Positions 12,883 through 26,029 are shown, counted from the first letter of the stretch. The stretch is DNA of 64,000 bases from Euonymus europaeus (GCA_963580455.1 OY756965.1:24712902-24776901), one strand, 5' to 3'. Translations and numbers: made by a program. The notes: a model not told the origin generated them from the letters alone.

Positions 12883-15800
12883 TAGCAATTTCTTATTTTT
12901 TCTTAATTTTTTTTCTTTCATTTTTCTTTAGATATATATAGTCATCTCTATTTAAAATAATTATAATAATTTTCGTAAAATATATGAATACATATGTGAG
13001 AATTTTACAGTTGATAAGGTAATACAAATTAAAAATGTAATTTTATCAGAATTTTGAGTCATTTAATAAATATTGTTTCATGACCCCAATTTTTCGAATG
13101 GTTGAAAGTTGATAATTTTTATACGATAATAATAAACATTTTTCTTTTCCTTCTATTTTTTTCTTCTTCTATCCTACAGTGGAGTTGTCGGATCTCAACT
13201 CTCCCAATAACCATTTAACAACTTTGGGCTTCTTCAACTTAACATTATCATTTATTTTAATAGAATTGATTTTTATCATTGATGAAGAATGCACTCCAAG
13301 GTGATCACTGATCATCTTGAAATAACAGATCCCATGTACCATCATATAAACCTGCAGACAACATTATTTTCGCCCAAAAAATCCGTGAAAGCTAAATGAA
13401 TAAAAGGTGTAATAATAGCAGATATATTAAAAATAAAATTATGAGATTGACAACACAATTTTTGAAATGTTTTTATTTTCAAAAATGCAGATGAGTCTTT
13501 ATCGTTTCCATTAACAGAGGTACTTTGGTAGAGTAACGTCATGGTAGGTTGTAAGGCATTGGTTCATATTTGATAAGGGCACAATTGCTTGACTCTTGAA
13601 GTACCAAGCAAACAATGTACAGAAACCACTAATTTATGGTAAATTGTGTAGCAAGAGCCATTCAAGTGAATTTTTAAAAAATCCATCCAATACTATAAAG
13701 ATCATCAATGTAATTGATTGGTGTTCTTAAAGAATACATGTACAAAAAGCTATTCAATTTTAAGCATCACATGAGTACCTATATTTTTTTTAAAGTGATG
13801 AGACCCATTTCCCTACAGCTCGGTGATGTGCAGAGCTGCAGAAGTCCCTTGCTCATCATCAACTTCCACTTTTATCACCTTTGTCTCCTTCAACTCTTTT
13901 GTGATATTGATAGCAGTGGCACATGAAAAACAAAGAACCGAGCTTCAATATCAAAATTAGTTGCAAAATTAGCAAAATTAGCGAAACAAAGAACCAAGGG
14001 ATATGAGTATTAGCATAAGTAGATAATTACAACAATATGAATGTTGCATCTGACTCTACGTACCAAGCATTAAAACGCCAGCTTAACAATTCTTTCCTAA
14101 TTGGAGAATTTAGGATTACCATCTAAAAAGTTCACTACAACGACATTTGTGAAAGATTAAAAATAGGGATAAAACATCAAAACATGGCTCTAGTTTTGAA
14201 AGAGAGAGAAGAGAGAAGCTTCATGGAGATGATGGAAATGCTAAGAAAATATTAACAAATCCCAAAATAGATCAATCAAATATGGAGAGCGGATCAGAGC
14301 CATGAATATGGTATCAAATTGTGAAAATCACCCAGTGTTCATTCTCTTGCATCTTCCGCTTTCTCCAACTTTAAAGGGCCTAATCTGAGCTCTAATTCAA
14401 GAATAGAGAAAGGGAGAACTTTCGCGAAGAACAAATTGGGATTGAAATGTGAAACACAATAACAAATCCCACAACCAATAGGCAAGGTAGAGACCGATAG
14501 TTGTTCCCAATTGCACCAGCAGATATGGAGGATGCGAGTTGGTATTATTTTTGCCAGAAACAATTTATAAGGTAAGAGGGACTCTATCACCCTATTATTG
14601 AAGAGACATAATTCATAATTTGCCCAAGAGAATCACAAAATGGTATGAATAGTCGTACACAAAGGTAGGAGGATTGGTTCCCCATGTGACCAATGACCTG
14701 AAAAAAAACACATAAATGAACCATATTAGTAGGGTTAATGGCTGAAAATTTTGAATAGGAAGTAATTGTAAACTGGAGTAGCTCGTATTTGTGATATGGT
14801 ATCTCTGATTAATCGATGTCGTCTAAGATTTATGATGTGGTAGTCCATGGCTCTCTAAAAGCAGGAGGATCATCGATGGGTAATTTGTTTGGTTGGAGAG
14901 AAGCCAGAGAGGAGAAACATTGTTTAAGGTTGCATGCATCAGGCATTAGGTTTCTAAAGGTCTAAAAGGGCTAATTCGTCACAGCTGCAAATTGAACGGA
15001 GTAGGATTTCAAACGGCTATAATTGAAGCCATTAATTCTATTAAATTAAATTGAAAACAAAGTCCACATTATTCTTGGGTTCTTGAATAAGGAAAGTCCA
15101 ATAGTCGTGACCCCTTTATACATGTACCTACTATACGTATATTAATGTCATTTATTATTTGTAAACAAATTTAACATTAAGCATGAGATTCCTAGGGTCA
15201 GCCCACATGGTAGCATTTCACCAAAAATTGATGGTGATTCCGTTTTTATATAGAGCATATATATAAAAGATATAGATAGATCAAGTATTCTTTGCAAAAT
15301 ATGGAACCTCCACGTGTCAATCAAGAGTAAAAAGTTAAAATTGACGTGGACATAATTAGAGCAGACCATTTCCCTAGCTTTACTTATAGTAATAGATTCC
15401 ACGGTTAGAGCATGAGTGTTTAATGGCCAAGTAAATTTTTTTCTTTCACTAATGCCCCGACAAAGAGAATTCATTGTGGGTGGTCATACCCATGGGGCGA
15501 ACTTAGGAGAGAGTCATTCTATTCCTATCAACTGCAAAGGAAAATGTCCATTTTCGGAAACTCTCTCTTGTTATAAAATGAGGAAAAAGAACTGAAAAAT
15601 GGGTTGATTCCTATCAACTGTGAGGTGGGGTGTTATTATTATTTACTTTTACCCTAAAAAACGTGGTATCTTTTAACTTTTAGTAGAAGGGGCAGTGAGC
15701 ACAAACACAAACCACATGTGGCAAAAGCCCCGTTGGTTGAAAAACACGTCAAAGGGACAAAATATCCCATGATTCTTCTAACTATTTAGTCCAAATCCTC

Positions 15801-16270
15801 AACACCTCATCATCCAGCACCACTAGTCCACGATCATTATTATTATTAAGTACGTGTCCTCTGGTACTCACAGATATTTTATAATCCATCAAGAAATAAA
15901 GAATCTCTTAATTCAATAGCCCATCAATGCCTGTTCTATTTTCATTTAGAACATCTCAACCGTCAGTTTCATGATCGAGTGCATCATCAAGTATTGAGGC
16001 TTGAGAGGGGCTACAATTCTCAGTTAGTATAATTTTTTTTTGATCAAAGGAACACACACATCAAGCATACATAGAGATAGATACTATGTGTAGGCAACCG
16101 AAGTCGACAAAAATACTCATAGTAACTGCACCTATATAATACTCAACACACACATATCTTCGATGTGGGACAAGGGAGAGGGGGAACACTTGTTTTTCAA
16201 AGCTCTTTTAACACACTCACACCTAGCACACCACTATTACACCGCACTTGGTTTAATTTTAGCTACAAAA
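12883..16270. other. Intergenic, AT-rich
   Basis: No gene or RNA can be supported here. The first part is presumably the Helitron body. A GTCCCACATCG motif on the minus strand (complement of 16161-16171) with a TATATA at 16133-16138 resembles a small-RNA-gene promoter, but no snRNA follows. Confidence 0.45.
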
Positions 16271-16274
16271 ACCA

Positions 16275-16625
16275 TTCAATGTTTTTTTTTTAAAAGTAAT
16301 TTGGGACACTCTTTCTCCCTCACAAAAAGCCTAATATAAGGGAATATAAGGGATGATAACTTACATTTATATACAAGTCATTCACGCCTGATTTGGTCGA
16401 TGTTACCCCTTCACTTGTGTGGAGTTACGGACTTTTTCGAAGTACCGGATAGGTCCAACACACGTGAAGTTTTACATCGACCTGAATCGAGTCTTCTGAT
16501 ACCATGTAAAGAAACTTAGGCCCCTTTTTTTCCCTCATAAAAGGCCCAATATAAGGGAGGAGGTCTTATATTTGTATACAGATAATTCACGCTTGATATG
16601 GTGGATGTGAGATCTTAATTTCTTT
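16275..16625 (-). mobile_element. TRIM-like miniature retroelement
   Basis: Two similar ~100-bp stretches lie at about 16310-16410 and 16525-16620. Both contain a CCTCAyAAAA segment, an AATATAAGGGA core and a later TTCACGC-TTGATnTGGT segment. On the minus strand the right copy ends in TTTACA immediately followed by TGGTATCAGAAG (complement of 16493-16504), close to the initiator tRNA-Met primer site TGGTATCAGAGC. Direct terminal repeats, a Met primer site and no coding sequence fit a TRIM. Outer ends are approximate and no target duplication was found. Confidence 0.42.
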
Positions 16626-17466
16626 TGGTCTACCCTGTCGGTAGGGAAAATTGCCACCAAGTTGTGGTTTGTATTGTTCGATTGAAATTCTATGCAATTC
16701 AAGGTCTTTCGACCTGTCTTCAAAAAGCACCAAATCATTAATTAGCTTCTTTTTTTTAATTTTTTTATAACAGGAGATGGAAATAAAATCTTATCCAAAA
16801 CTAAGAACACATGGATCATTGTTCAAAATATGTCCAAACCTTTGCACATATATGAAGGCTCACAATTACAGAACAAAAACTACATAGCGTATATGAAGAA
16901 GCACTTCTAGCATTCAAAAGTGTTAAGCCGCCAGATGACCAGATTAGAGAAAAATAAGCAGAAAGGAAGCCAATGGTGCGACACTTGTTAGGAGATTATC
17001 GCATATAAAATAGAAAACAAGGCAAAGGAAAAGAAAAAAAAAAGACAGATTTATGAGGTTTGGTCAATTATGCCTATGGTCTTGGAGTTCAGCGAATTTC
17101 ACTATTTTTAGAGAAAGAGATTATGAGACGACGGCTTAAAAGCCCAATTTCTCTGAATTCCCCGCACCATCTACTTCCACATGCATCTCAATTATTGCTC
17201 GAACAGACGCAAATAAACTCTGGTTTTCACCAGCAACTCACAAGAATTCAAAGGGTTTCTATTGTATCAAGTCTGCCGCAAACAACCAAGAAGAGAGGCT
17301 TATATATTGCCCAGCAAACCATAAAGGAACACGAGAAAATACCCAAAAATGATACATAAATAACAATCAACTAAAAAAAATAAAACAAAGTTTATTCCGT
17401 CGGGCTCCTTGTCCAACTGCTGACATTTTCTCCTCCAGAACCGATGCCCCGTCATTAGGGGATTAT

Positions 17467-17880
17467 GAATTGTCCAAAACATAGTTCGATGAGTCCTATA
17501 TTTATTTTTCTTTTGATTCTCATGCTTATTTAGATGAACTGTCCTAAATGAGCTGGAGGAGGCCAAATTTGAAGAAAAAAAAAAGTGTTGAATTTTATGC
17601 AATGGAAATAAGGCATTTGGCTCAACTACAAAAGTGAGGGTAAAAACAAGGTACTTATATTATACTCCAACTTCTATAATTCAAGCTAGAGAAATTGCCT
17701 AAAATATAGTTCGATGAAATTGCTGAATCTATATGGACAGAAATACACAGAAAATTATTAATTGTCTAAAATATAGTTCGACCAATTAACACTATGTTTA
17801 TCCTATATTTATTTATTTATTTATTTTACTTTCAATCCTCGTGTTTAATTATTTCGACGGATTGTCTTATATGGGAGGAG
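17467..17880. repeat. Diverged local duplication
   Basis: A unit containing ATTGTCyAAAAyATAGTTCGA, then CCTATATTTATTT, an AATCCTCrTG-like stretch and TGTCyTAwATG occurs at 17467-17559 and again at 17759-17880. A partial third copy of its first part is at 17691-17735. It lies just upstream of the neprosin-like gene, and its origin is unknown. Confidence 0.5.
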
Positions 17881-18020
17881 ACAAAATTTGCGACATTTGA
17901 TCTGAAGTCCCGAGGAAGTTATCACTCCAACTAATTGCCTTATAATACTATATGTGTTGTGTATATAATGCATATTAATTTTCCTCATCCCAATCACTTG
18001 CTGTAATTAATTTTCAGGCT

Positions 18021-19828
18021 ATGGAATTTAGGGTTTGTTGTTGTTTGTTGGCCTTCTTCTTCCTCGATACAACTTTTGTTTCAGCTCTAAAAGGCAACAA
18101 GTATCAAGGAACTCCAGCTCTGCTAACTATAAAGGTAATCAAAGGCATACAATACATATGATCTCATGGTTAATCTTGTTTACATTAAAATAGTATTGAT
18201 TGCATTTTTCTTTTTTGTAATTAATTTAATGGAATTAATTGAACTATCAATCCTCATAAATAGAGCCCAGATGGAGATCTAATTGATTGCATTGACAAAA
18301 GAAAACAACCAACGTTCAACAATCTTCTTCTCAGAAACCATAAAATACAGGTATTCAAAGAAAAGAAAGTGATCAGTCATCCTTCTATAACAATTTCAAT
18401 GACTATATATCTATATATATGTATGTATGTATTAAACTTCTTATCTGTGAACTCAATAGAGAGTACCTAGACAGAGGCGAGGAACAAAATTAGAGAACAA
18501 ATCAAATAAAGTTACCCAATTATGGTTAAAAAATGGAACGAGATGTCCGAAAGATACAATTCCCATAAGACGAACTACGACTGATAATAGTGTGCTCGAA
18601 CATGGAAAGAAACAGGACTCTTTTCACCATCAGCTTCGTGGAATGGATATTCATCGTGAGGTACTTTAAGTTATTCTATTTTACATAAAAAAAGAGAAGA
18701 AGAAGATGTATTGATTTTATAATATTTTCACACAAAAACAATTTGCATACATGATTATATATAGCACGCAATGGCAACTTACAACGTACAAGGAGAGATC
18801 TATCAAGTAAAAGCAAAAATTAACGTTTGGAATCCACGTGTTGAAATCCTTGAAGAGTACAGCGATGCAAAGATTCGAATAACAGCAGGAGAAGGTGAAA
18901 ATCTTAATATCATCGAAGCTGGATGGCAAGTTAGTATTTCATTCCATCAGCAAATTAATTAATTGTTTTTATCAGTATAAATTTCTGAATATTTTTAATT
19001 TTTGTTTGAGCAGGTGTACCCTTCGATCTATGACAATAGTCGGAGAACACGATTGTTCATTTTCACTGTAAGCTCACAATTAGTTTCCATTCAATTTCCT
19101 AATTTCTATAACTAAATGTATTTGGTGTTACTAATATTGTAGTGTGAGTCTATATATATGAAGTTCTAAGAATTATACATAAAATATAGTTAATTTGTTT
19201 AGTCTTATATATAGAGGGACGCTTCTCATCCATCTGGATGCTACAATCTTGAATGTGAGGCATTTTTTCAAAGCAATCCTGGAACGGTCATTGGAGGATC
19301 GATTGATCGGATATCAACTTATGAGGGTCTTCAATCTTATATCACCATCGATATTAGCCAGGTAATTACTTTGTAGTTAAAATTTGATATTACCTACATT
19401 AATTTTTTAAAATAATAATAAACAGAGAGACAAAATTGAATCAGGAACCACCGGCAAAACATTGGTGGTTGAGAGTTGATGGAGTTGTATTAGGATATTG
19501 GCCAAATGACATCTTTTCTTCCTTGGCAAATCCAGCCACCCATGTAAGTTGGGGTGGCGGGGTGTTAAACGCGAGGAGTAACAATCGACACACCTCAACA
19601 GAAATGGGCTCTGGTCGCTTTGCTAATATGGGATTTCAAAAGGCAGCTTCTTTTGAAGAATTAGGAGTCAAGAACCAAGAACATGGAACTCTCAATCCAG
19701 TTTCAATCCAACACCTTTCTCGAGATATAACCGATACCAGCTGCTATAACATGGCTATTCTCAATACCAGTCAAATGGGTTGTTACTTCTATTTTGGCGG
19801 TTCAGGCCGTAATTCCAATTGCCCATAA
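18021..19828 (+). CDS. Secreted neprosin-domain (DUF239) protein, 7 exons
   Basis: Exons are 18021-18134, 18264-18350, 18460-18660, 18765-18929, 19014-19067, 19215-19361 and 19445-19828, giving 383 aa. Residues 1 to about 22 form a hydrophobic signal peptide. Next is the activation-peptide-like region with [12 protein letters not shown], then a C-terminal neprosin domain with [31 protein letters not shown] and the closing [12 protein letters not shown]. Neprosin of Nepenthes is a glutamic prolyl endopeptidase using two glutamates about 110 residues apart. Glu185 is present here in IEAGW, but the expected second one in the WGGE motif reads WGGG (Gly295). I infer loss or change of peptidase activity; folding residues otherwise look intact. 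The gene stands alone between repeats. Confidence 0.9.
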
Positions 19829-20009
19829 TATATCCATTAGCGGTATCGAGACCTATAAATAAAGTTAGAGGAAAAGGCCAGGTACCAACTGTTCCTGAGC
19901 AACTGTGCTCGTGGTTTCCGCGACAGCTATACTATATAGTTAATAAAAATTCTAAGGAAAGAATGCATTTTGTTTGAGAAAATTACTTTTAGTGTTGCAT
20001 ATTTATGGG

Positions 20010-20071
<62 letters not shown>

Positions 20072-21135
20072 TCTTTGTTTTAAGATTCGTTGTCTGTAAA
20101 TTGTATACGTTCGATCATACTTGATGAACGTGGCCTTTCAAAGTGGAAGTCACTCCAGCAACCTCCATACCTCCAAGAATCCAATGGAAGCCAAAGAATC
20201 TGGCTCCTTGCTTTAAATAAGCTCAGTAGAATTCTCAGAACCAAGAAGCCAGGTTCCTCCGAATTCCCCACACACTATCTACTTCCACATGCATCTCAAT
20301 CTCTTCCTCTATATTCTCAAGTCCAATATCATCAGGACTCGCAACAATCAAGAAAAAAACACCAAAAAAGCCAAGACATCACGGTTGACCAACCCCATCC
20401 AAACTCCAACACGGATGAGGCCACAACTAATGTGTGTGAGTTCCATGCTCTCATTATCAACCTTCTCTTTGCTTTCCCAAACCAATTTCCAACAACTGCC
20501 ACAACACAAGGTCACCCATTCGACTCGAATAAACTACAAACAAATAGCTGCAAAAAAAAAATCAGTAACAAATGTACATTGATCCTGTAATACCTAGACC
20601 CAAAAATACCTTAAATTAAGTAAGTTTTTTTTTTCATATGCAAGCGAGCCCCACAGACACAGACCAGGTAGGCCCCATATAATCAAGTAAGTTCCACATT
20701 AACCGAGCGAGCAAGCCCCATATCAAACCCGGCCTTGAGGAAATTATAAACATTAAAATTATTACAAATAAATTGGAAACAATGTGACAAATTCAACACA
20801 TTTGCGTGTTAAAAATTGAACTATTCAATTCTCTATTTCCTCGGGTCGAAGCAGTATCATCATCTCTAAGCCTATGGAATTTCTAAGCGTATGAAATCCA
20901 AAGACACCAGCGGAACAGAATTATGCGGAGCACAGCCAAGTAGAACTTTGCTTACACCCTTCCAGAACTGATGCCTAACCGCATCACCGATCACACAATA
21001 TATGATTCAAAAAGCCTTGACATCCCATGAAAACTTCGTATGATTCACATCCAGAAACAGCATGCGCATAATATGTACATCCCAATATCCCATAGCAACT
21101 GCACAAACTACCATGGTCCAACTAAAAAGGTATCG
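19829..21135. other. 3' flank of the neprosin-like gene, microsatellite and repeat
   Basis: Holds the 3' end of the upstream gene, the microsatellite at 20010-20068 and a stretch at 20259-20305 that resembles 17153-17200 (ATTCCCC then CTATCTACTTCCACATGCATCTCAA-type sequence, written here in outline). An open frame across 20090-20590 has no recognisable domain and is not called. Confidence 0.45.
20010..20068. repeat. Compound CA/TA microsatellite
   Basis: About 12 CA units run directly into about 18 TA units. It lies some 180 bp downstream of the neprosin-like stop codon. Confidence 0.95.
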
Positions 21136-24100
21136 TCAAGAAACACCTCCCAAAACCCGTCTTAACTCAGATTTCTGCTCCAAGGTAAGTCTTGATGGGT
21201 ACCTTACATCAATTTTGATTCTCAAGTTTCCTTTCTTCCCTCGTTCTTTTGAGACTGGCATTCCTTCATCTGGGACAACCACCTCAGCACCAGGTTTGAT
21301 GATATCTGTCAACGGGATCATGAGATTCCTCCCATCCAGGGTAGTTAGGTCAAGGCTCTTTCCTGTCAGTGCCTCAAGCAGTGTTATCTCCTGGTTAACC
21401 AGTAGATCATTTCCATCCCTCTTATACAGTGAATGTGGTTTCTCATCCACCACAAAAATAACATCTGCTGGAATAACACCAGGCTCGACATTACCCTTCT
21501 CAGGGAATGTGATCTTTGTGCCCTTCTTCCAACCAGGTTTAATCTCAATGGTCAATATCTCCTCAAGAGTCCGAACTTTACTGCAAGAATATTTTTCATC
21601 TATCAAACCCAATATAACAAAGAAGTGGCATATATTCACTCAAAGATAACAAAAACAGTACAAACAACCAAAAAAATGATGCAAAGTAATGACGTAATAA
21701 GCCCGTAACATTCATAAATAATTATTGTTTTCCAAATAAATCTGGCTTTTTTGTGGACAAATGGTAAAAATCAGTTAAACCACGAAGAATAGCACTTCCA
21801 CTTCCCACACCCATCTCCTTCACATAGCAACCCCAATCACGGTTAAACAGCAGGTCTTAATCCAGAATATCAATGAATTATATATATATATAAGAACTTG
21901 GCTCTGTATATGAATTATATCAAATATAAAATTAAAAGAGAGATACAAGAAGCTAGCATTACATTTTTAGTTAATAGACTGGAAGCATAACCCATGTGAA
22001 TTGATAAAATGAAATCTAAGAAATGAAGATCAAATAAATTAATGAAACCCTTAGTGTAGGCATTTTCTTCAATGAAGACAATAGCAAGAGTAAACAAAAA
22101 CTATTCACTTTCAAGACAAGGAAACATGGCTTATCTCTTAACATATAGAGGCATTTTAAGTAAATACTAGCATATTTACTTTTCAAACACACATCACAAT
22201 CTAATTCCGCTCAAACCAAAGAATGCCTACGTCCATAAAGCCAGAAAGGAAATCCACCAACCAAAAAGAAATTTTCCACTCCAATTTGCCTTGCAATGCA
22301 AAGCAATGCAATTCACTCTTCAGTCAACAGTGCAGGTTGTAACTATAAGCAGAATACTGTTATCCTTGTGGCCTATAGATCAAAGAATCCATAAGTAGCA
22401 AAAACATGGTGGTAATTCCTCCCAATGTGACTATCAGTCACAAGATATAGGATCGCAAGAAATTTCTCTGGAACAAAGAAATATTCTTAAGGCATTTAAG
22501 ATGTCAACTGACAAACATTTCAGGAAGGTACTTCAATCTTGGAACTCATCAAAGAATGATAAACTCCTATGCCCTATTTTGCAAGGTAATCTTTATTTAA
22601 ATACTTTCAGCAGAAACATCTTCAAACTGAGCAATTTCAACTCAAACCTAGAGCAGTAGTGCCAAGTGCCAACTTTACCTTGTGGCTGTGCAGGAGCACA
22701 ATATTCCCGACTGATACTGCCACTAAAATTGTTAACCGATAACAAAAATAAACATGCAACTCCAAACTAATCTGAATGATAATAAGCCAAGGCATTATAG
22801 AAGAGCCTACCTGATTCAATTATATGCAAGTTGTCAAGGACTAAGTATGCCCTTTAAGGAATTGAGGTAATTATTTATGACACCAATCCTATGTGTGTCA
22901 TTATTTTTATAATTCCTTTCAATCATATCCCACAGGTATCAGAGACTATATATGCCTTGGATGGAATAGGGAGAACCCGAGGTGTAAAACACCCGTGCAT
23001 GATTAATCAATTTTATATGTAACATGGCTCAAATCACTCACCTTTTAGCTTTAATATGTGGATATAAATCTACTTCAACAACTTCCATCTTGGTTTTCTT
23101 CCACCTTAACATGTGATGATGCAGCAACCAAATGAGAGATCTAACTATTATATTAGGGAAGTCTATGATCCCTATTCATTTCCTTGCATTATTAGGCTTG
23201 AAGGAAATGAAGTATTTGGATTAGAGTTTTCTCTTGTTTAACAGACTCATGACTCATCAACCACGAAACTCAAGGGTTTCAAAACTTCAACCAGCCTAGT
23301 AACTGGACAACAAGTCAACAATTCATTCAGCCTAAAAGCTACAAGCCCTCTCAGCTATCAGTAAATTTTAACTATTCTCACATCAAATTCACACCCTAGC
23401 TCCTGCAATATCCAAATACATCTCGAGCCTTGACAACCTATAGTGAAGGAGGAGATGGTTAACAGTTTCAGTCTTCTTTAAAAGGAAGAACCTATTTGTT
23501 GAGTGCTGCCCTTTTCTACACAAGCGATCCAAAGTGAGAATTTTCTTCCAAGTGGCTTCCAAAATTTTGGTCCCACGCATTACTAAATTTTAGTAAGTTT
23601 CTTTATGTACGAACCAAATACATAAAATTTATGTAAAATATACAGGCACTGTCTATTTTGCCCTGCATAAGCTCTAGCAGTGAAAAGCTGGTTATGTGCC
23701 CCAATTTAATGTGCGCAGCTGTGTTAACTCACTGCCTAGAGCAAGCTGCACTAGTAAAATGTAACTTTTCTGGTAGTGGACTTAATTTTCATTGATTAGA
23801 ACATTGTTCAGGAATCTATGCCTAGCCTCTAACTTGATAGGATGAGCGAAAAAAATAATTACTCTTTCCTAATTTCTTCAATAGTGGGAGTTGATAGTTG
23901 TATTAACTAATTAGTCCACAAATACCAACCCACTATAAGCTAAGCATGTTTACTACAAAAAGAACTTTTAATAATTTAGCATATTCAAATCAAGACATTC
24001 ATCTAAGGGAACAAGAAAATGGAAATGAATAACCAATCTTTACTTTCAAGAAAAAGTAATAAAAGATCGGTTTCAATGCATGGGCCTCCAAAAGCTTCTA

Positions 24101-25133
24101 TCTACAAGACTACAACCAAGTATTTTCTGACTAGGATATTTTGATCGCATCTGACATGAAAATGAATACTGAATACATGCAGGACAACCTTGTTTCAATT
24201 ATAGCACACACAAAGTTTTGATCACTTCCTTCTTACTGCATAAATTCATCTTCTTTTCTGTTTTTTCCTCTATTTTCAATTGGAAAATTTAACTTCTTCA
24301 CCAGTACAAAATTCGTTTTTCCTGAGCAGCAAAAGTAAATACATAAATAAATACCAACGAGGTATCTCAGTTCTAGTCGTAGAAGAAAATATATAACCCT
24401 GATAACCTACAAATACCATAGATAAACAATCCATGAAGAGTTCAGAGTATCAAGTAAATTCAACATCGAATTGCCCAATTGAATTCATTGCAGCGATCAT
24501 TAAAAAGAACGAGAGAGAGAGAGAGAGAGACCAACCATATATGTTTGTAAACATGCAAGGAAAACTGAAAATAAAAGAAAAGAAACGAACATACCCAGAT
24601 GCATCGTAGACATCCCTGGAAATCCGCATCTTCTTCTTCACACCTTTGTACAGTTCCTCCAAGCTACAGGGCAGTACATTCTCAACCGGAGGCGCCTTCT
24701 TCAACTCTCCATTATTACGACTCCGAGATTGTCCCTCTCTTCTCCTCCCAGCGCCTCCGCTTTCTGATCCAAAAAGCTCCTCGTAGATATCATCGGCGTC
24801 CCTGGGGTTGAACCTGAAAGAGGGGTTCGGGTGCTGGCGGTGATAATAGTTGCCACGGTTGGAGGAGGAAGCAAAAGAAGCCGGCGACGGAGGGACTTGG
24901 CCAGACTTCAAACCCTCCTCGCCGTAGAGGTCGTAGATCTGGCGCTTCTGGGGATCGCTAAGGACGTCATAAGCCTCAGAGATTTGCTTGAACTTGGCTT
25001 CGGCCTCGCTTCTCTTGCCGGAAGGGTTCTTGTCAGGGTGCCATATCATGGCGAGTCTCTTGTAGGCTTTCTTCAGATCATCCTCGCTCGCATTCCTGTT
25101 CACTTTCAATATGTTGTAGTAATCAGCCCCCAT
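21136..25133 (-). CDS. Type II DnaJ (Hsp40, DNAJB-like) co-chaperone, 2 exons
   Basis: Stimulates Hsp70 ATPase and delivers clients; cytosolic by family. Exons on the minus strand are 25133-24595 and 21580-21136, sharing a codon across a 3,014-bp intron, for 327 aa. The J domain (about residues 1-70) carries the essential HPD in [10 protein letters not shown] linker with some Ser, Gly and Arg follows instead of the strong G/F run of many relatives. The C-terminal substrate-binding domain begins [15 protein letters not shown] and continues through [11 protein letters not shown] to [14 protein letters not shown]. There are no zinc-finger CxxCxGxG repeats, so it is type II. The ATG gives MGADYYNIL, the normal family start; an in-frame upstream extension through a GA repeat is leader. 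The long intron holds a LINE relic. Confidence 0.95.
23389..23585 (-). pseudogene. LINE reverse-transcriptase zinc-binding relic in the DnaJ intron
   Basis: The minus frame reads [13 protein letters not shown], then NRFFLL and [10 protein letters not shown], matching the plant zf-RVT domain found after LINE reverse transcriptases (usual wording W-K-LT-D-L, CxxC, E-HLLxHC). The zinc-binding cysteines are lost (NRFFLL lacks CxLC and HY replaces HC), and no larger frame remains. It is a decayed fragment within the intron, in the same orientation as the host gene. Confidence 0.65.
24511..24531. repeat. GA microsatellite in intron
   Basis: About ten GA units, close to the splice donor of the DnaJ intron. 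Confidence 0.9.
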
Positions 25134-25143
25134 ACCACCCCCG

Positions 25144-25184
<41 letters not shown>

Positions 25185-25190
25185 CTCGAA
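25144..25190 (-). repeat. GA repeat in the DnaJ leader
   Basis: A CT run on the plus strand, GA on the sense strand, about 17 units plus interrupted ones, begins only about 11 bases upstream of the DnaJ start codon. Such GA tracts in plant leaders and core promoters bind BPC/GAGA factors; a regulatory role here is inference. Confidence 0.75.
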
Positions 25191-26029
25191 TTTATTCGTA
25201 TGTGTATGAAGTCTGTAGACGGTGGTGGCCGGCGAAATGAAAATGGGAATGCTCAAGCTTATTTGGTGGCCAAGAAAAAAACGGGGTGGCGCGTTGTGGT
25301 TCCAACGACGAAGGACGGACTTTTCAGTTTTCACGCGGGCCCTTCAGTGTCTAACGCGCACAATGGCTTTTAGCTTTGGGAAGATATTTTTGGGCCGAAT
25401 TGAAGGGCCCAGATTCGGCCCAATTAACCCATTTATGATGGGAGACCGATAAAAGCCCAACTAAAAAAAAATTAAAAGATTTCATTGTCACGGAGCCCAC
25501 CAATTGCGTCTATTTGGTAAAATATTTGTACAATTTCTATCAAACATCTAGGCACATTACTCTCTATATCAATTTATATTTTGTCAGGCATGCTTTGTAC
25601 CAAGCACACGCTTAAGTGATTTCCTGATATCCGGCATGATCATCCTCATCAACTCCTTGGGAGCTAATTGCTTTTGATCTTCACCATCCGTTCGTTTTTT
25701 TATTCCTTTGTTGATTCCATGAAGACAAAAAAAAACCTTGGAAAGGTGAAAAACTGTAACATAGGTCACTTCCTCAAAGATCAAACTGTCAATACAATTC
25801 GTTTCTGCACAAACTTACAAAGAACACAATGGAGAAAGAAGATCATCAAATACAAACAACGACATCTATGTACAAGGATATGTGAAGACTGACACCTCTA
25901 GCCATCCCAGGCACCGCCAACATGACTGACCGTGCATGGCAGACTTCAGAGATGGTATATGTATCATTGACAATAAGGGAAGAAACACTCGGCAAGAAAT
26001 AAGCAAAACAAAATCATCAATCCTTTAAT
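25191..26029. other. Shared flank: DnaJ 5' region and CDPK 3' region
   Basis: The part near 25133 must contain the DnaJ promoter. The part below 26030 must contain the 3' untranslated region of the kinase gene, which is transcribed in the same direction. No further gene is visible. Confidence 0.5.

Noticed and set aside
20090..20590. 166-codon plus frame after the neprosin-like gene
   Set aside because: Low-complexity composition, overlap with a repeat seen at 17153 and no domain.
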